Part shown: positions 8,790 through 18,865 of the stretch, piece after piece
Layout: every line of letters begins with the position of its first letter
Position numbering within the stretch: the first letter of the stretch is position 1
DNA from: Bacteroidota bacterium
GTDB lineage: Bacteria > Bacteroidota > Bacteroidia > Cytophagales > Cyclobacteriaceae
Length of the DNA stretch: 64,000 bases
Assembly: GCA_024280115.1 (NCBI GenBank)
Contig: JAJRQT010000215.1
Coordinates: 1-64,000, forward strand
Direction of reading: 5' to 3'
The notes under the pieces: model-generated
Told to the model about the DNA's origin: nothing
Databases searched by the model: none
The model's input: only the letters and a program-made list of their open reading frames with translations
Made by a program: the position numbers and the translations under genes

Positions 8790-10593
8790 GCTAAATATTC
8801 GTTTTAATGAACTCTCTGAGTTGCTGGTAAAGCAATTAAATACAGCGGGTTACTGGACTGGCGAATTGTCATCGAGCGCCCTTGGTGTGGCAGTTTCTGT
8901 GGCAGCCCTTCATTTCGATAACCCGATTGAAAATAAAAAAGAAATTACCAAAGGACTCAACTGGTTAATTATCAATATTAATACCGATGGAAGTTTTGGT
9001 GACACTCCTGAAAGCCCGGGAAACAGTTCGACTTCCCTGTTGGTTTTTGCTGCTTTAAATCTATACTCTATTGAAAATGAAAGAATAAAATCTCTTCAAA
9101 ATAGCGTAGGTGAATATCTTTCTAAACAGTCAATTGACGTAAATTCAGACAGGGTTTCAAAATCTATTCTATCCCATTATAAAAAAGACTATACATTTTC
9201 GGTTCCCATTTTAACCATGTCGGCGCTTTGTGGAATCCCCTTAACAAATGGGTTTGAATATATACCGCAACTCCCTTTTGAATTATCCCTGTTACCTAAA
9301 AAATTCTATCGCTTACTTAATTTGAGTGTCGTGAGTTATGCTATTCCTGCTCTTATTGCCGTTGGAATCGTAATCTTCAGACAAAAAAAGACGGGTTCGT
9401 TGGCGAAGTGGCTACGTGGGTGGTCAGAAAAAAAAGCGATTCGGGTTTTGGAAAAATCATTACCCGCAAGCGGTGGTTTTTTGGAGGCCATTCCACTGAC
9501 TGCATTTGTTTCATTAAGTCTGACAAATGCCGGTTATAAAAATACTGATGTAGTAAAAAAGGGCATCACATTTCTGAAACGAACGCAACGAAGCAACGGA
9601 GGCTGGCCCATCGATGTTGACCTTTCTACGTGGGTTACAACATTAAGCATTAAGGCCCTTCGGAACAAGAAAGATGAGGTACTCTCTCCTACTCAGCAAA
9701 AGAAGTTGGCCATTCATTTGAAATCTATTCAAAACAAAAAAATCCATCCATTTAACGGTACAGTGCCCGGAGGATGGGGATGGACAAATTTCACAGGATC
9801 GGTGCCTGATTGTGACGACACCCCAGGTGCCATGTTAGCCCTATTGCAATTGCAATCTTCAGAGAGCAACAAAAATGAACTGATCGCCGGGGCAAAATGG
9901 TTGCTGCAACTTCAAAATTCAGATGGTGGGTTCCCTACCTTTTCAAAAGGCTGGGGTAAGTTGCCCTTTGACCAAAGTTGCGCCGACCTGACAGGACACT
10001 GTATTTTGGCAATTTCTGCTACCATCAAAAACTATGGCGATAAAATGTCGGCAACAGAGGGCAGGCAATTTATAAAAGCAATTAAAAAGGCAAGTACTTA
10101 CCTGCAAAGAAAACAACATGCCGATGGCTCGTGGATTCCTTTGTGGTTTGGCAACCAGTTTACAAAAAACCATGCTAACCCGGTTTACGGAACCGCCCGG
10201 ATTGTCACCTATCTGCAAGATGCTTTGCTGAGTAACAACAGCGGATATTTGCCCCAAAGCCGCTTACAGGAAATGATTGAAAAAGGAATTCAATTTCTTG
10301 TAAAGGTGCAAAACCCAGATGGCAGCTGGGGAGGAGACCATTCAATTCGCGGAACAATTGAAGAGACCTCTCTGGCGGTTTCAGCACTTATTGGCACAAA
10401 ACATAAACAAGCCTACAAGAAAGGACTCTCCTGGTTAGACCGGTATTTTGAAAAGAATGGTTTGAAACCTGCTCCAATTGGATTGTACTTTGCATCGCTC
10501 TGGTACGACGAAAAAATGTACCCATTAACTTCCTATCTCGATGCTGTGGCTCGCGCATTAGAAATAACGCACAATAATTTGCCCGGCCATTGA
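8779..10593 (+). CDS. Class II terpene cyclase-like protein (squalene-hopene cyclase superfamily)
   Basis: About 604 residues, built of QW-type repeats (for example QRSNGGWPID, QNSDGGF, QHADGSW, QNPDGSWGG). The key motif DCDDT at about 344-348, preceded by GGWGW, matches the DxDDT acid of class II terpene cyclases, which protonates a double bond or epoxide. A hydrophobic stretch at 184-203 could be the membrane-binding patch seen in squalene-hopene cyclases. The start at ATG 8779 overlaps the previous gene by 11 bases; a TTG at 8773 would add two residues. With the prenyl synthase and radical SAM genes upstream it defines a candidate isoprenoid pathway. The substrate is unknown, and no squalene synthase or hpn genes are nearby. 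Confidence 0.75.
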   Translation: MENKLNIRFNELSELLVKQLNTAGYWTGELSSSALGVAVSVAALHFDNPIENKKEITKGLNWLIININTDGSFGDTPESPGNSSTSLLVFAALNLYSIENERIKSLQNSVGEYLSKQSIDVNSDRVSKSILSHYKKDYTFSVPILTMSALCGIPLTNGFEYIPQLPFELSLLPKKFYRLLNLSVVSYAIPALIAVGIVIFRQKKTGSLAKWLRGWSEKKAIRVLEKSLPASGGFLEAIPLTAFVSLSLTNAGYKNTDVVKKGITFLKRTQRSNGGWPIDVDLSTWVTTLSIKALRNKKDEVLSPTQQKKLAIHLKSIQNKKIHPFNGTVPGGWGWTNFTGSVPDCDDTPGAMLALLQLQSSESNKNELIAGAKWLLQLQNSDGGFPTFSKGWGKLPFDQSCADLTGHCILAISATIKNYGDKMSATEGRQFIKAIKKASTYLQRKQHADGSWIPLWFGNQFTKNHANPVYGTARIVTYLQDALLSNNSGYLPQSRLQEMIEKGIQFLVKVQNPDGSWGGDHSIRGTIEETSLAVSALIGTKHKQAYKKGLSWLDRYFEKNGLKPAPIGLYFASLWYDEKMYPLTSYLDAVARALEITHNNLPGH

Positions 10594-10826
10594 CCAGTAT
10601 TTATTTACAGGTGCCCTACTTTTATAAAACTGCCTCTTTGCCATGCTCAAATAGTATCGAAAATGTCTGACTTGACAGTTCGTGAGCATGACTCGTCTGG
10701 TTGGCGGGTATAAATTTAAATTTTCCGGACACAAGTATATTTTTATTCTAATTGTTTATCTTGGTGCCACAAAACCATGCAGGCATCTAATCTTTAAAAC
10801 ATTTTTTCTCTCATAACTTTAACTCA

Positions 10827-11879
10827 ATGAAAAATAGAAAAAGCAATGCATTATCCCGCCGAAAATTTATCGGGGCGTCGTTAACATTAGCAGCCGGAAT
10901 TACAGCCAGTACACAATCTGCTTTTGGAGCTCCGGGGATACTCAGAAACTTCGGCAAATCAAATTCCTTAATTAAAGGTGTTCAGATTGGCGCCATCACA
11001 TACTCATTCAGAAGTATGGAGGATCAAAGCGCTGAAGCCACATTAAAGTATATAATTGACAGTGGTTTAAGTGCTGTGGAATTAATGGGCGGCCCGGCGG
11101 AAGGTTTTGCCGGAAAACCCGCAAATCCAATTGACCACCAGGTCATGTCAAAGTTGAGAAAGAAGGCCAGAAATGGCACTGAATTATCAGCCGATGAAAA
11201 GAAGGAAATGGAAGACATGAAGGCTCAAATGGAGTCCTACAACAAAGAAGTAGTAAAATGGAGATCCTCTGCATCAATGGATAAGTTTGCTCAACTTAAA
11301 AAAATGTATGCAGATGCAGGTGTTACGATATATGGATTCAAGCCGAGCACTTTTGGACCAAGCAATACAGATGCTGAAATTGACTACGGAATCAGGGCGG
11401 CTAAAGCACTGGGCGCAAGTCATGTAACCCGGGAATTCACCAGCGATATGGCACATACCAAAAGGTTGAGTAATATTGCCTCAAAACACAAAATATATGT
11501 TGCATATCATGGACATGAGCAACAAACTCCAACATTATGGGATGCTGCATTGAAACAATCGAAATACAATGCTATGAATCTTGATGTTGGTCATTATGTC
11601 GCTGCGGGCAATCCAAGTCCCATCGATTTGATTAATGAAAAGCACAAAAGAATTTCAAGTATCCATATTAAAGACAGGCAAACTCCTGCAAATGGAAAAG
11701 CCAACCTGCCATGGGGAGAAGGCGATACACCGATTGTGGAAATCCTCCAACTTATGAGAGACAAAAAGTATAAGTTCCCTGCATCCGTAGAACTTGAATA
11801 TAAAATTCCCAATGGCTCTGATGCGGTTAAGGAAGTTGCAAAATGTGTGGGATATTGCAGGAAAGCATTGGAAGGATAA
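10827..11879 (+). CDS. Tat-exported sugar phosphate isomerase/epimerase family TIM barrel
   Basis: The 350-residue protein starts with a twin-arginine signal (LSRRKFIGASLTLAAG), so it should be exported folded, probably with a metal cofactor. The rest is a xylose-isomerase-like TIM barrel: YSFR near the first strand, GFKPSTFG, VAYHGHEQ, MNLDVGHY, SIHIKDRQ and VELEY supply the usual metal-binding His, Asp and Glu positions. An insert at about 100-150 is charged and helical. Such exported proteins are common in Bacteroidota near carbohydrate genes. The nearest neighbour is an exported amidohydrolase 120 bases downstream. The substrate is not predictable. Confidence 0.8.
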   Translation: MKNRKSNALSRRKFIGASLTLAAGITASTQSAFGAPGILRNFGKSNSLIKGVQIGAITYSFRSMEDQSAEATLKYIIDSGLSAVELMGGPAEGFAGKPANPIDHQVMSKLRKKARNGTELSADEKKEMEDMKAQMESYNKEVVKWRSSASMDKFAQLKKMYADAGVTIYGFKPSTFGPSNTDAEIDYGIRAAKALGASHVTREFTSDMAHTKRLSNIASKHKIYVAYHGHEQQTPTLWDAALKQSKYNAMNLDVGHYVAAGNPSPIDLINEKHKRISSIHIKDRQTPANGKANLPWGEGDTPIVEILQLMRDKKYKFPASVELEYKIPNGSDAVKEVAKCVGYCRKALEG

Positions 11880-11999
11880 TGGAGACATCCTGTATCGCTA
11901 AGAAAGAGCATTTCTATTCTAAATTGAATTTAAGTGTGTTTTCTTAGCGATACTAATTTAAAATCCATTTTATAATTTCCCATTTAAAGAGCAAAAACC

Positions 12000-13067
12000 A
12001 TGAAAAACATTTCCTTATTTCTATTCATTTTATCCGCAAACCTGATATTGGCTCAATCTGATCCTAATACTCTTCTACTCAAAGATTTTCGCCCGGAATC
12101 TATATATAAGACTCCGGTAAATATTGTAGAAAAAGCGAAATTCAGTGCCATCGATATGCACAGCCATCCTTATCCGAAAACAGCCGCTGAGCTCGATGCC
12201 TGGGTAAAGGTTATGGATAAGGCAGGTATTGAAAAATCGATTATACTTACCTATGTCTATAGCGACAAATTTGATTCACTTGTCCAGGTTTATTCCAGGT
12301 ATAAAAATCGTTTTGAGCTATGGTGTGGGTTTGATTATTCGACGTACAAGGATAAGGACTTTCCCAAAAAAGCGGTGAAGGAGTTGGAGCGATGTTATAA
12401 AAGTGGAGCTCGCGGAGTCGGTGAATTGGGCGATAAGGGTAAGGGATTGTTTTATTCGAAACCCTCAGCATTTGGTATGCATCCCGATGATGACCGGATG
12501 GTTGCACTTTTCGCAAAATGTGCTGAGTTGAAAATGCCGGTGAACATCCATGTGGCAGACCCGAAGTGGATGTATGAAAAAATGGATGCGACCAACGATG
12601 GATTGATGAATGCGTTTACCTGGCGACTCGATAATCAGGAAGGTATCGTGGACCACAGTGGCATGATGGATATTCTGGACAATACAGTAAAGAAAAATCC
12701 GAATACCACCTTTGTCGCCTGCCACCTGGCAAATTGTAGCTATAACCTGAATATAATTGGCGGGTTGCTCGACAAACATTCAAATCTATTCATTGACATT
12801 TCAGCACGATATGGAGAACTCGCTCCTATCCCTCGTTTTGCAAAAGCATTTTTTGAAAAATACCAGGACCGTATTGTCTATGGTACCGATATGGGAACTA
12901 ATTCTTCTATGTACCAGGTCACTTTCCAGATCCTGGAAACTGCGGATGAGCATTTTTATAATCGCGAACATTTTAGCTATCACTGGCCATTAAATGGATT
13001 TAACCTCCCGGATGAAGTTTTAAAAAAAGTATATCACGACAATGCAATTAAGATTCTAACAAAATGA
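12000..13067 (+). CDS. Secreted amidohydrolase family protein
   Basis: The 355-residue protein has a signal peptide (MKNISLFLFILSANLILAQ). The mature part is an amidohydrolase-related TIM barrel: the HxH-type metal motif in AIDMHSHPYP, VNIHVADPK, VACHLANCS and YGTDMG supply the expected metal ligands and catalytic Asp. It probably acts as a periplasmic hydrolase, decarboxylase or lactonase. It follows the Tat-exported TIM-barrel gene in the same direction with a 120-base gap, so the two may be co-transcribed. The specific reaction cannot be inferred. Confidence 0.78.
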   Translation: MKNISLFLFILSANLILAQSDPNTLLLKDFRPESIYKTPVNIVEKAKFSAIDMHSHPYPKTAAELDAWVKVMDKAGIEKSIILTYVYSDKFDSLVQVYSRYKNRFELWCGFDYSTYKDKDFPKKAVKELERCYKSGARGVGELGDKGKGLFYSKPSAFGMHPDDDRMVALFAKCAELKMPVNIHVADPKWMYEKMDATNDGLMNAFTWRLDNQEGIVDHSGMMDILDNTVKKNPNTTFVACHLANCSYNLNIIGGLLDKHSNLFIDISARYGELAPIPRFAKAFFEKYQDRIVYGTDMGTNSSMYQVTFQILETADEHFYNREHFSYHWPLNGFNLPDEVLKKVYHDNAIKILTK

Positions 13068-13145
13068 TGAAACCCTGGTATCTATTTGTTTTGGATAATT
13101 ATTGAATAAAAAATTGGCTACAATCAGGAATGTATATCACTATTT

Positions 13146-14300
13146 TCATTTGTTGTTTTTAGACAGATAGAAAATAAAAGGTATGGATAGAAATGCCATT
13201 GTAGCGCAAATCTTATAAGTAACATCAAGTCCATACAGATCGCCCAAAACTCCAATCATGAGAACCATGATTGAACCCACTCCAAAGTTAATAGTCATAT
13301 AAATACTATTGACAAATGCAGGTCTGTCAGATTTGGTCTCCTGCACAATGGCCAGCATTACCGGACCGGATGCAAATAACATCAGCCCAAGCACAATAAG
13401 GACGAAAAACATCATCACCTTTCCGGTAAAAATAAAAACCCACATGACCAATGGACTTAAAAATGCGGTGATTAAAAGCGTATTCCTGTGACCTATTTTA
13501 TCGGAAATAAATCCAGCCCCAAAAGTGCCTACTGCTCCTGCCAATTGAATGACTGACAAAGATATGCTCGCCAGCCAAAGTGAATCGCCTTTACCAGTCA
13601 GATATGTTGGCAAATAAAGTGTTAGCGCTGTTTTCATTCCTGACTGAAAGAAAGCAAACCCTATGACGCCGATAAAAAACGGCATCAAATCTTTAAGTGT
13701 ATCACCGGCACCCTTCTTCTTCGAATTGGTATTATGATGGTGAATGGGTTTTATATCTTTCAAGTGAAAAAATAAAACGATAGATGCAATAATCCCCAGG
13801 GGCATGACTCTAAAAGATCCTTCGAGTCCCCATAATGATATTCCCGCCGTAATCACTAATGGGCCTATTGTTCTTGCAAATTCACCACCAAACATGAAAA
13901 AACTCATACCCGTTCCCACCTTTTCACCGGCGAAATTTTTTATCATCACGGGTGAGGGAACATGAAAAAGTGTTGAGCTGATACCAGTCACGAATAAAAG
14001 GATAAAAAGTATCCCATAAGATGGTGCGAGACCGAGTAAACTCATTGATATTGCGGTAATACCAGGAGTTAAAATCACAAAGTATTTAACGCACATTCTA
14101 TCGGCGATCAAACCAACTAAGGGAGTAAATAGTGTAGGTATTTTTCTAATTATATCCAGCAGCCCGGCAAGTGATAATGAAATCCCAAACTTTTGAATCA
14201 ACAAAGGCAACATGGGTGCCAGAAAAGCACTATAGGTATCATGAAAAAAGTGTGCAGTTGATATTGAAACTATTTTCTTATTATCAAATTTTTCGCTCAT
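13146..14300 (-). CDS. MFS transporter (Fsr/fosmidomycin-resistance-like)
   Basis: The 384-residue protein has about twelve hydrophobic segments. Its start, with HFFHDTYSAFLAPMLPLL, and the following IRKIPTLFTPLVGLIADR are typical of the fosmidomycin-resistance branch of the major facilitator superfamily. Its start is two bases after the stop of the CoA-transferase gene at 14303, so the two genes form one operon. A carboxylate or drug substrate is possible; the pairing with a CoA-transferase favours import or export of a short organic acid, which is inference only. Confidence 0.8.
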   Translation of the reverse strand: MSEKFDNKKIVSISTAHFFHDTYSAFLAPMLPLLIQKFGISLSLAGLLDIIRKIPTLFTPLVGLIADRMCVKYFVILTPGITAISMSLLGLAPSYGILFILLFVTGISSTLFHVPSPVMIKNFAGEKVGTGMSFFMFGGEFARTIGPLVITAGISLWGLEGSFRVMPLGIIASIVLFFHLKDIKPIHHHNTNSKKKGAGDTLKDLMPFFIGVIGFAFFQSGMKTALTLYLPTYLTGKGDSLWLASISLSVIQLAGAVGTFGAGFISDKIGHRNTLLITAFLSPLVMWVFIFTGKVMMFFVLIVLGLMLFASGPVMLAIVQETKSDRPAFVNSIYMTINFGVGSIMVLMIGVLGDLYGLDVTYKICATMAFLSIPFIFYLSKNNK

Positions 14301-14302
14301 TA

Positions 14303-15598
14303 TTAAGGGACAAAATAGTAGTGGCTTCCGAATCTGTCAAAGGCTGCTTTTTCCAACGCTTCCCGGTGATCGGGATGCGCTATGGAAATAATTTTCCTTG
14401 CCCGTTCCTGTAATGTTTTACCGTAAAGGTTAACTTTTCCCTGTTCAGTTACCAGCCAATGCATATTTGCTCTTGTAGTCACAACTCCGGCGCCTTCCAT
14501 AAGGGTTGGAGAAATCTTTGAAATCCCCTTTCCCGTAACCGATGGCATTGCGATTATTGGCTTTCCTCCCTCTGAGTGACCTGCCCCTCTAATGAAATCA
14601 ATTTGTCCGCCAACTCCGGAATAAAATGTAGTCCCAATGGAATCTGCACAAACCTGCCCTGTTAAGTCAATGGACAGGGCCGAATTAATTGCAGTTACTT
14701 TTTTATTCTTTCTGATTACATGAATTCCATTTGTATGCGCTACATCCATCATGGCCACCATTGGATTGTCATCAACAAAATCGTAAAGTTCTTGTGAGCC
14801 CATTAAAAATGAAGCTACAATTTTACCTTTATCAATTTGCTTTTCCTTGCAGTTGACCACGCCGCTTTCTACCAGTGGCAAAAGCCCATCAGAGAACATC
14901 TCGGAATGAACACCAAGGTTTTTATGATTGCCTAGTTCAGCCAATACAGCATTTGGAATTCCTCCTATCCCCATTTGCAGACATGCCCCATCTTCTACCA
15001 GGCTTGCAACATTTTTACCTATTGCGATCTCCAGGTCTGACAACGGTGCATTATTATGTGCTACCAATGGCTCATCACACTCTACGAAATAATCAATATT
15101 CCGGCTGCTGATCATGGCGTCACCCCATGCTCTGGGAACAAATTTATTTACCTGGGCAATGACTACATCTGCTTCCTCCACAGCAGCTAATGTTGCATCA
15201 ACCGAAGTACCTAATGATACAAATCCATGTTTATCCGGAGGAGAAACCATGACCATGGCAACATTAACATTTAAGTGTCCCTGCCTGATAAGTTTTTGGG
15301 TTTCGCTCAGAAATACCGGAATGTAATCTGCATAACCAGCCTGGGTTTGCTTTCTTACATTTGCTCCAACAAAAAACGATTCTACCTGAAAAGTACCTTC
15401 AAATTGTTTGTCCGCATATGGGGCCGGCCCTTCGGTATGGATATGCTGTATCCTTACATTTTTAAATTCTTTATTTTTTCCCCGTTCCATCATTGCATTG
15501 ATTAAATGATGGGGGGTAACTGCCACACTACTTAAATGAACTCTATCGTTGGTTTTTATTACTTTTACCGCTTCTTCAGCGGTTGTGAAATTTATCAT
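14303..15598 (-). CDS. Acetyl-CoA hydrolase/transferase family (4-hydroxybutyrate CoA-transferase-like)
   Basis: The 431-residue protein matches the class I CoA-transferase family related to 4-hydroxybutyrate and butyrate CoA-transferases: LHSEMFSDG, an MGSQELYDFVDDNP segment with the expected catalytic Glu region, and GVGGQIDFIRGA. It would move CoA between acetyl-CoA and a short carboxylic acid in the cytoplasm. It heads an operon with the MFS transporter. Together with the acyl-CoA dehydratase activase 8 kb away it hints at anaerobic acid metabolism, but the genes are not linked as one operon. Confidence 0.85.
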   Translation of the reverse strand: MINFTTAEEAVKVIKTNDRVHLSSVAVTPHHLINAMMERGKNKEFKNVRIQHIHTEGPAPYADKQFEGTFQVESFFVGANVRKQTQAGYADYIPVFLSETQKLIRQGHLNVNVAMVMVSPPDKHGFVSLGTSVDATLAAVEEADVVIAQVNKFVPRAWGDAMISSRNIDYFVECDEPLVAHNNAPLSDLEIAIGKNVASLVEDGACLQMGIGGIPNAVLAELGNHKNLGVHSEMFSDGLLPLVESGVVNCKEKQIDKGKIVASFLMGSQELYDFVDDNPMVAMMDVAHTNGIHVIRKNKKVTAINSALSIDLTGQVCADSIGTTFYSGVGGQIDFIRGAGHSEGGKPIIAMPSVTGKGISKISPTLMEGAGVVTTRANMHWLVTEQGKVNLYGKTLQERARKIISIAHPDHREALEKAAFDRFGSHYYFVP

Positions 15599-16026
15599 GT
15601 TCGAAAAAGAATTGCTTTTGAATTAAATTATATAATAACACTGCAAAATTACCAGAAGGGCTATTTTATTAAAATGAGAATTATCATGTTTCTATAATTA
15701 TTGGATTAAATATGAAAATCCAGAGGAAAAAAATTCGAGATTCATATATAACCTCGCGGAGAGTAAAGTATCCGGGGGCTTAAAAGCGTTTATGTATTTA
15801 CTCTTATTTTTTCGGGAGACAAACAGATGTTAAAAGGAGTAGGATATTTTAAAACCAATTTTTGAATTTCTCTCTAAATTTTTAACAGTATGAAGAAATT
15901 CAAATCCTCAATTGATTCATTATATTTACTGCAAATTTGCAATACAAATAATTGTTAAAAGTCTGAATGTCAAGTTTTATAAAATTCACATTTCTTTTTA
16001 TTAGTTTTCAATAAAATCAATATGGC
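15599..16026. other. Divergent intergenic region without a gene
   Basis: The 428 bases separate the divergent CoA-transferase and MscS genes. They are very AT-rich. I see no ORF, RNA gene or clear repeat. Promoters for both genes are expected here, but no unambiguous TAnnTTTG element stood out. Confidence 0.4.
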
Positions 16027-18564
16027 ATGCATAATAAAGGTCTGATTTTAAAAGAAAAAATCGCAATATTTCTTTTCTTATTTATCATCATTTCATTTAC
16101 TGGTTACGGGCAGTCAACGTCATCTGGTAGTTTATCTGCCGACACGGCAAAAGTTTCAAACAAGCCCGCTCCAATACATATTGTGGATATTAATTTTGAG
16201 TTGGAGCGCACCCGTAAAAAACTGGCCAAGAAATCAAATGATCTGAAACCTCAACCCCAATTTGTAAAGTTAGATTCTCAACTGGTAATACAAAAGACCT
16301 TTTTAGATAATGAGGTGAAGGAATTTAAACAGTTTAATCCACATAATTTATCTAAATTTTTCCTGGAAAATACCTACCGCGCCTGGAGTGGGTATGAAGC
16401 CAAATTAGAAAAATGGGAAACTCTTGTTAACAATTATATTTCAAGTACGCAGGAGCATATTGACGAATTGGAGTTCAGTAAAAGAGTTTGGGAACTCACG
16501 CGTGAAGAGGCAAAAGCTGCCAACAATCCTGAGCAACTAATAGCACGTATTTCTGAAATCATCAATAAAATTGATGGTTTGGTACGAAAGTTTATGAAAT
16601 ACCGGAGGGAAATGATTATCAGAGAGGATAATATCAGCGAACTCATTTCTGTTGCCGGTGATATTCAGGAAGAGGTTTCTCAATTGCAGCAACATTTACG
16701 TGACAATCTTTTTGTCGCAGACAAACCAAGTCTTTGGAATATCGAATTCGACAAATCAGAGGTTTTTCCTGTTGTGCCAAGATTGTATAAAGCGTGGCAC
16801 GAAAACGCCAAAACGATTAAAATTTTCTCAAAAGAGATCAACTACTTTTATTTGGCGTTCCTGTTAGTTGCTGTCGCGCTGATGTTTACATTCATATTTA
16901 AGAAATTCAGAAATCTTGAGCTGGCAGACTCCGATCCCAATTATATAGTCGTAAAAAGGATCAGTTTTCAACATCCTTTCTCTTCATTAACCTTTCTACT
17001 TTTTACGTTTTTCCTCATCTCTCTGCCTAATATGCCTTTGATCATGATAGGGATATTGGGCATCATATTACTGTTTTTATCTATGATTTTCTTACGAAAA
17101 ATCATTGGGATACAAGGACAGATGATTGTGAAAATAGTACTGATACTATATTTATTTAACTTTTTTGAGATATTGTCCTGGTATTTCGGAAGTTATTCCA
17201 GACTGTACATCACTGCCGAATCATTACTTGCTATGTTTTTAATATACAAGTATGCATTACCGGTTATTATTAAGAAAAAAAGGCATGCTCATCCGTTTGT
17301 TAAAAGATTCAGTGAATTGTCTGTGGCACTTTTCCTTTTGTTTTTTATTGCCTTTTTTTCCAACATGTTTGGATTTATGAACCTGGCAGTATTAACCATC
17401 AAGATCGGTATTAAAACAGCCGCCATCGCAGTTATAATATTTTCCGCACATGCAGTTTTGCGAAGTAATATTCATGCCTTGGTTGAGATTGGCAGAAATA
17501 GCAATTTCAGGTTGGTGACACACGGGTGGGATGATCTCGAAAAAAGAGCCATTCAACTTTTAAACCTGCTGGCAGTCGTTTATCTGATAAAATTCATCCT
17601 CCAAACCATGGAGATTTACCGTCCCTTTATGGACTGGTTGTCTGATTTTCTGATGCATCAGTGGGAAATCGGAACACTTCGCATATCTATTGGAAGTATA
17701 TTGAGCATGATCCTGATATTGGCATTCACATTCGGACTTGGCCGTTTTGTCAAGATAATTATTGAGGATAAGGTTCTGGCAAAAACAAAATTACCTAAGG
17801 GAGTCCCTGCAGCAATTTCTGCAACCATTCGTTATTTTATTATTACCCTCGGTGTATTAATGGCCCTTTCAGTTGCGGGTATCGATCTCGGGAAATTCGG
17901 CTTGTTGGCCGGGGCACTTGGTGTTGGCATCGGGTTTGGATTACAAAACATTGTCAATAATTTTATTTCAGGATTAATACTTGTCTATGGACGACCTGTC
18001 AATGTTGGTGATACTATTGAAGTAGAAAACCTGATGGGAACTGTTAAAAGTGTTGGCATACGGTCGAGTAGTGTGCGCACTTACGACGGGGCTGAGGTAA
18101 TCGTTCCCAATGGAAACCTTATTTCAAATCAATTGATCAACTGGACACTCTCCGACAACAAACGCCGTATTGAATTAAAAATTGGAGCGGCTTACGGTTC
18201 TGACCCCAATGTAATTCTTGATTTGCTTAAAAAAGTAGCTATGGATCATGAGGATGTGCTAAAAGATCCGGAACCAAGGGCTTTATTTGAAGAATTTGGC
18301 GACAGTTCTCTGAATTTCCGGCTGCTTTTCTGGGTACCATTTGAAAAAGGTATCGGGGTGAAAAGTGACATCGCCATCGGCGTGTATAATATTTTTGCCG
18401 AAAACAATATTCAGATACCTTTCCCACAAGTTGACCTTCATGTAAAGAAAGATGATGAGAAACCAGTGGAAAAAACCAAACCGGTGGAAAAGAGAAAATC
18501 AGAAACCGGGCCAGTGGAGGAGCCTGAACTTGGTAATGATTCAGTTGCCGGACAGGAAAAGTAA
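16027..18564 (+). CDS. Large MscS-family mechanosensitive channel
   Basis: The 845-residue protein has a signal peptide (ending near GYGQ), a periplasmic helical region of about 230 residues that is probably coiled coil, several transmembrane helices from about 270 to 590, and a C-terminal MscS core. The core is recognised by GLLAGALGVGIGFGLQNIVNNFISG (pore helix TM3, read here in two parts) and VNVGDTIEVENLMGTVKSVG, then SSSVRTYDGAEVIVPN. The last 40 residues are a repetitive KPVEK-type tail. This layout resembles the MscK/YjeP large paralogues, which release osmolytes under hypo-osmotic stress. It stands alone as a transcription unit. Confidence 0.9.
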   Translation: MHNKGLILKEKIAIFLFLFIIISFTGYGQSTSSGSLSADTAKVSNKPAPIHIVDINFELERTRKKLAKKSNDLKPQPQFVKLDSQLVIQKTFLDNEVKEFKQFNPHNLSKFFLENTYRAWSGYEAKLEKWETLVNNYISSTQEHIDELEFSKRVWELTREEAKAANNPEQLIARISEIINKIDGLVRKFMKYRREMIIREDNISELISVAGDIQEEVSQLQQHLRDNLFVADKPSLWNIEFDKSEVFPVVPRLYKAWHENAKTIKIFSKEINYFYLAFLLVAVALMFTFIFKKFRNLELADSDPNYIVVKRISFQHPFSSLTFLLFTFFLISLPNMPLIMIGILGIILLFLSMIFLRKIIGIQGQMIVKIVLILYLFNFFEILSWYFGSYSRLYITAESLLAMFLIYKYALPVIIKKKRHAHPFVKRFSELSVALFLLFFIAFFSNMFGFMNLAVLTIKIGIKTAAIAVIIFSAHAVLRSNIHALVEIGRNSNFRLVTHGWDDLEKRAIQLLNLLAVVYLIKFILQTMEIYRPFMDWLSDFLMHQWEIGTLRISIGSILSMILILAFTFGLGRFVKIIIEDKVLAKTKLPKGVPAAISATIRYFIITLGVLMALSVAGIDLGKFGLLAGALGVGIGFGLQNIVNNFISGLILVYGRPVNVGDTIEVENLMGTVKSVGIRSSSVRTYDGAEVIVPNGNLISNQLINWTLSDNKRRIELKIGAAYGSDPNVILDLLKKVAMDHEDVLKDPEPRALFEEFGDSSLNFRLLFWVPFEKGIGVKSDIAIGVYNIFAENNIQIPFPQVDLHVKKDDEKPVEKTKPVEKRKSETGPVEEPELGNDSVAGQEK

Positions 18565-18865
18565 GTTGGTCGCTGCTCATTCAGATTTGCAATCTGATTG
18601 TAAAAGTTAAAGTAATTGTAAATTCTTACTGTTAACGATAGATATTGAAGTAATAAATAAAGCCCCTCTGGCATTTACACCATATTATTCGTACCTGTTG
18701 CCGCTGTGAATAATACTCAAATCTTTGTTGAATGCCCTGAAAGTGTATTTTTCTTTAAAGAAATAAGCTTGCCTCTTCACGTACTGAAATATTAAGTTTA
18801 AATCAATTTCCTTAAGGCAAAACTGATAAATTTGTGCAACATTTTTAAAACTAAAAATCACTGTA
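18565..18865. promoter_or_regulatory. Intergenic region with a TAnnTTTG promoter for lhgO at 18827-18834
   Basis: The region holds no gene. TAAATTTG at 18827-18834 fits the Bacteroidota -7 consensus TAnnTTTG and lies 31 bases before the lhgO ATG, giving a leader of roughly 25 bases. No clear terminator hairpin for the MscS gene was found. Confidence 0.45.

Noticed and set aside
13146..15598. MFS and CoA-transferase genes as part of an activase pathway
   Set aside because: They are 8 kb away and on the other strand; linkage to the activase gene is not supported.
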